NCBI GenBank assembly: GCA_027451185.1
Contig: DAIDJW010000024.1
Location: 1 to 5,256 of the forward strand
Source of the DNA: Candidatus Saccharimonadota bacterium
GTDB lineage: Bacteria > Patescibacteriota > Saccharimonadia > Saccharimonadales > Saccharimonadaceae
Reading direction: 5' to 3'
Length of the DNA stretch: 5,256 bases
Made by a program: the position numbers and the translations under genes. Each line of letters starts with the position of its first letter. Position 1 is the stretch's first letter. This document shows, in pieces, positions 3,945 through 5,256 of this stretch. The notes beneath the pieces are model-generated. The model saw only the letters and a program-made list of their open reading frames with translations, was not told the origin of the DNA and ran no database searches.

Positions 3945-5256
3945 CTATAGTTCGCCAGGCGTTTCTTCGGGCGAGGCTGAGCGTAGCGGGCGCTCCTTGA
4001 GCATAAAGACGGCTACAGTTGCCACAAGCACCAGTATTGATGCAACGTTAAAGATGCGGCTTAGACTATCTGAGAAGGCGCTGGTTACACGACCCGCAAA
4101 CTGGTCTTGACTAGCCTTGAACTGTTTTTGTTCAACCGAGCGCACCGGCTCCGGTAGCTTGGCAAATGCGGCATTAGCTGAGTCGGTAATTTTCTTTTTA
4201 ATATCGGGCATATTGAGATTTAGCATAGTATTGGCATCGTTAAAGTTGCCAATTTGTTGCGCAGCCGGGTTTTGTTTTAGAGTTTGCACATAGGCCGTTG
4301 ATTGAATACTATTAATATGCACGACTATACCGGCCGTTAACATGGCACCAAACACGGCTGTACCGATGGTCGAACCCAAGCTTCGAAACAGCTGGTTAGA
4401 GCTGGTGGCAGCACCTAGTTCGTGCATGTCGAACTCATTTTGAATTGCTAGGTTTAGCACCGGCATAGCCACACCCATACCAAGACCGAGCAGCAGCATG
4501 ATCCACGCCTCTTGAGCGTAGCTACTGGTCGGCGTCAGGGTCGTTAGCAAGAATATCATCACCGTGGCGACAACAAAGCCAATTTGCATAAAGATTTTGT
4601 ATTTTCCAATATGTGAAATAATCTGACCAGCACCAATACTACTTACCAGAATACCGCCAACCATTGGCAACAGCATCAAACCGGAATCGGTCGGTGAAGC
4701 ACCAAAGACCTGCTGATTAAACTGCGTCAGATACAGAATTGAACCCATAAAAGCGGCGCCAAATAAGCCGGCAATCGTAATTAGCAGTACAAAGTTGTAG
4801 TTCTTAAAGAAATGTAGCGGAATAATCGGCTCCTGGGCGCGCCGCTCAAAGAAGACAAAGGCCGCCAGCCCAATCGCCACCAGGCTAAACATAATCCAAC
4901 GCAAGCCGACCAAACTGAGGCCCGACCAGGTCATAAAGCCGGCAAAGATCGAAGCAGTATTGTCGATAGCAAAGATAAACAAACCAAGCGTTAAGGCTAG
5001 AATTGTCGCGCCGGCGTAGTCGACTTTTGGTTTATTGTCGTGGTGCAGCGGCGGACAAAAGACCGCCAGTAAAATCAAGGCCACGATGCCGACCGGAACG
5101 TTAATAAAGAACGTCCAGCGCCAGTCGGTAACTGCACCAAAGATATGCTGCCCATCAGTTAACCAACCACCTAGCAGCGGCCCAATCACCGAACTAAGAC
5201 CAAAGACGGCCCCAATCATGCCCTGCCAACGACCTCGTTCACGGGCAGCGAACAAG
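3945..5256 (-). CDS. MFS multidrug-type exporter, DHA2 (EmrB/QacA, 14-TM) family, N-terminus missing
   Basis: Inner-membrane proton-coupled exporter, probably of drugs or other amphipathic compounds; substrate unknown. The 436 visible residues begin inside the protein: the first codon, TTG at 5253-5255, is internal, and about 100-120 residues (roughly the first four helices) lie beyond the right edge. Diagnostic features are ARERGRWQG before a helix, then motif C GLSSVIGPLLGGWLTD (19-34) and WRWTFFINVPVG (45-56), as in DHA2 exporters. Further helices run through about residue 310, including GLGMGVAMPVLNLAIQ (257-272) and the QLFRSLGSTIGTAVFG stretch (288-303). A long hydrophilic loop (about 314-398, rich in Q, N and K) precedes the last helix (about 401-418) and a short charged tail. 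Such a loop before the last helix is common in the family. Stop is TAG. No disruption is seen; promoter and any regulator lie outside. Confidence 0.94.
   Translation of the reverse strand, partial: LFAARERGRWQGMIGAVFGLSSVIGPLLGGWLTDGQHIFGAVTDWRWTFFINVPVGIVALILLAVFCPPLHHDNKPKVDYAGATILALTLGLFIFAIDNTASIFAGFMTWSGLSLVGLRWIMFSLVAIGLAAFVFFERRAQEPIIPLHFFKNYNFVLLITIAGLFGAAFMGSILYLTQFNQQVFGASPTDSGLMLLPMVGGILVSSIGAGQIISHIGKYKIFMQIGFVVATVMIFLLTTLTPTSSYAQEAWIMLLLGLGMGVAMPVLNLAIQNEFDMHELGAATSSNQLFRSLGSTIGTAVFGAMLTAGIVVHINSIQSTAYVQTLKQNPAAQQIGNFNDANTMLNLNMPDIKKKITDSANAAFAKLPEPVRSVEQKQFKASQDQFAGRVTSAFSDSLSRIFNVASILVLVATVAVFMLKERPLRSASPEETPGEL

Noticed and set aside
1..5256. CRISPR array, insertion sequence, tRNA or rRNA gene
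   Set aside because: No regularly spaced repeats, transposase, terminal inverted repeats or tRNA-like cloverleaf were found by eye.

Overview
The window looks like a chromosomal segment of a bacterium of roughly balanced base composition. My best guess is a Patescibacteria/CPR member, most likely Saccharibacteria-like. That rests on the archaeal-type, tRNA(Asn)-misacylating style of aspartyl-tRNA synthetase, the compact CBS-pair membrane protein lacking the usual CorC/HlyC modules, and the mix of housekeeping genes. It is inference from protein style, not a database match. The standard genetic code fits: all long frames read through without needing UGA recoding.

Layout, left to right. (1) Positions 1-1734 form a leftward (minus-strand) unit. 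A short ORF with a strong Shine-Dalgarno sequence and clustered Asp/Asn codons (1654-1710) lies in the aspS leader. It is followed by two small stem-loops, then aspS (271-1584), then a Nudix hydrolase (1-266, cut by the window edge) that starts 4 nt after the aspS stop. (2) Positions 1735-2748, also minus, encode a membrane-anchored CBS-domain protein that may feed transcription into aspS. (3) Positions 2749-2839 are a 91-bp divergent promoter region carrying the same extended -10 word on both strands. (4) Positions 2840-3568, plus strand, encode a membrane-tethered DsbA-like thiol oxidoreductase ended by a clear intrinsic terminator (3587-3619). (5) Positions 3620-3944 have no long gene. On the minus strand they hold what looks like a complete miniature transcription unit: a good promoter (3828-3856), an inverted repeat, a Shine-Dalgarno, a 30-codon ORF with an internal octapeptide duplication (3653-3745), and the shared terminator. 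(6) Positions 3945-5256, minus, hold the C-terminal four fifths of a 14-TM drug-exporter-type MFS protein that runs off the right edge.

Functionally, the AspRS carries the His/Pro pair associated with non-discriminating enzymes, so it probably charges both tRNA(Asp) and tRNA(Asn), with Asn-tRNA finished by GatCAB elsewhere in the genome. The DsbA-like, CBS and MFS proteins are envelope functions with no obvious shared pathway. The two items most worth following up are the Asp/Asn-rich leader ORF ahead of this AspRS and the 30-codon gene cassette at 3587-3856.
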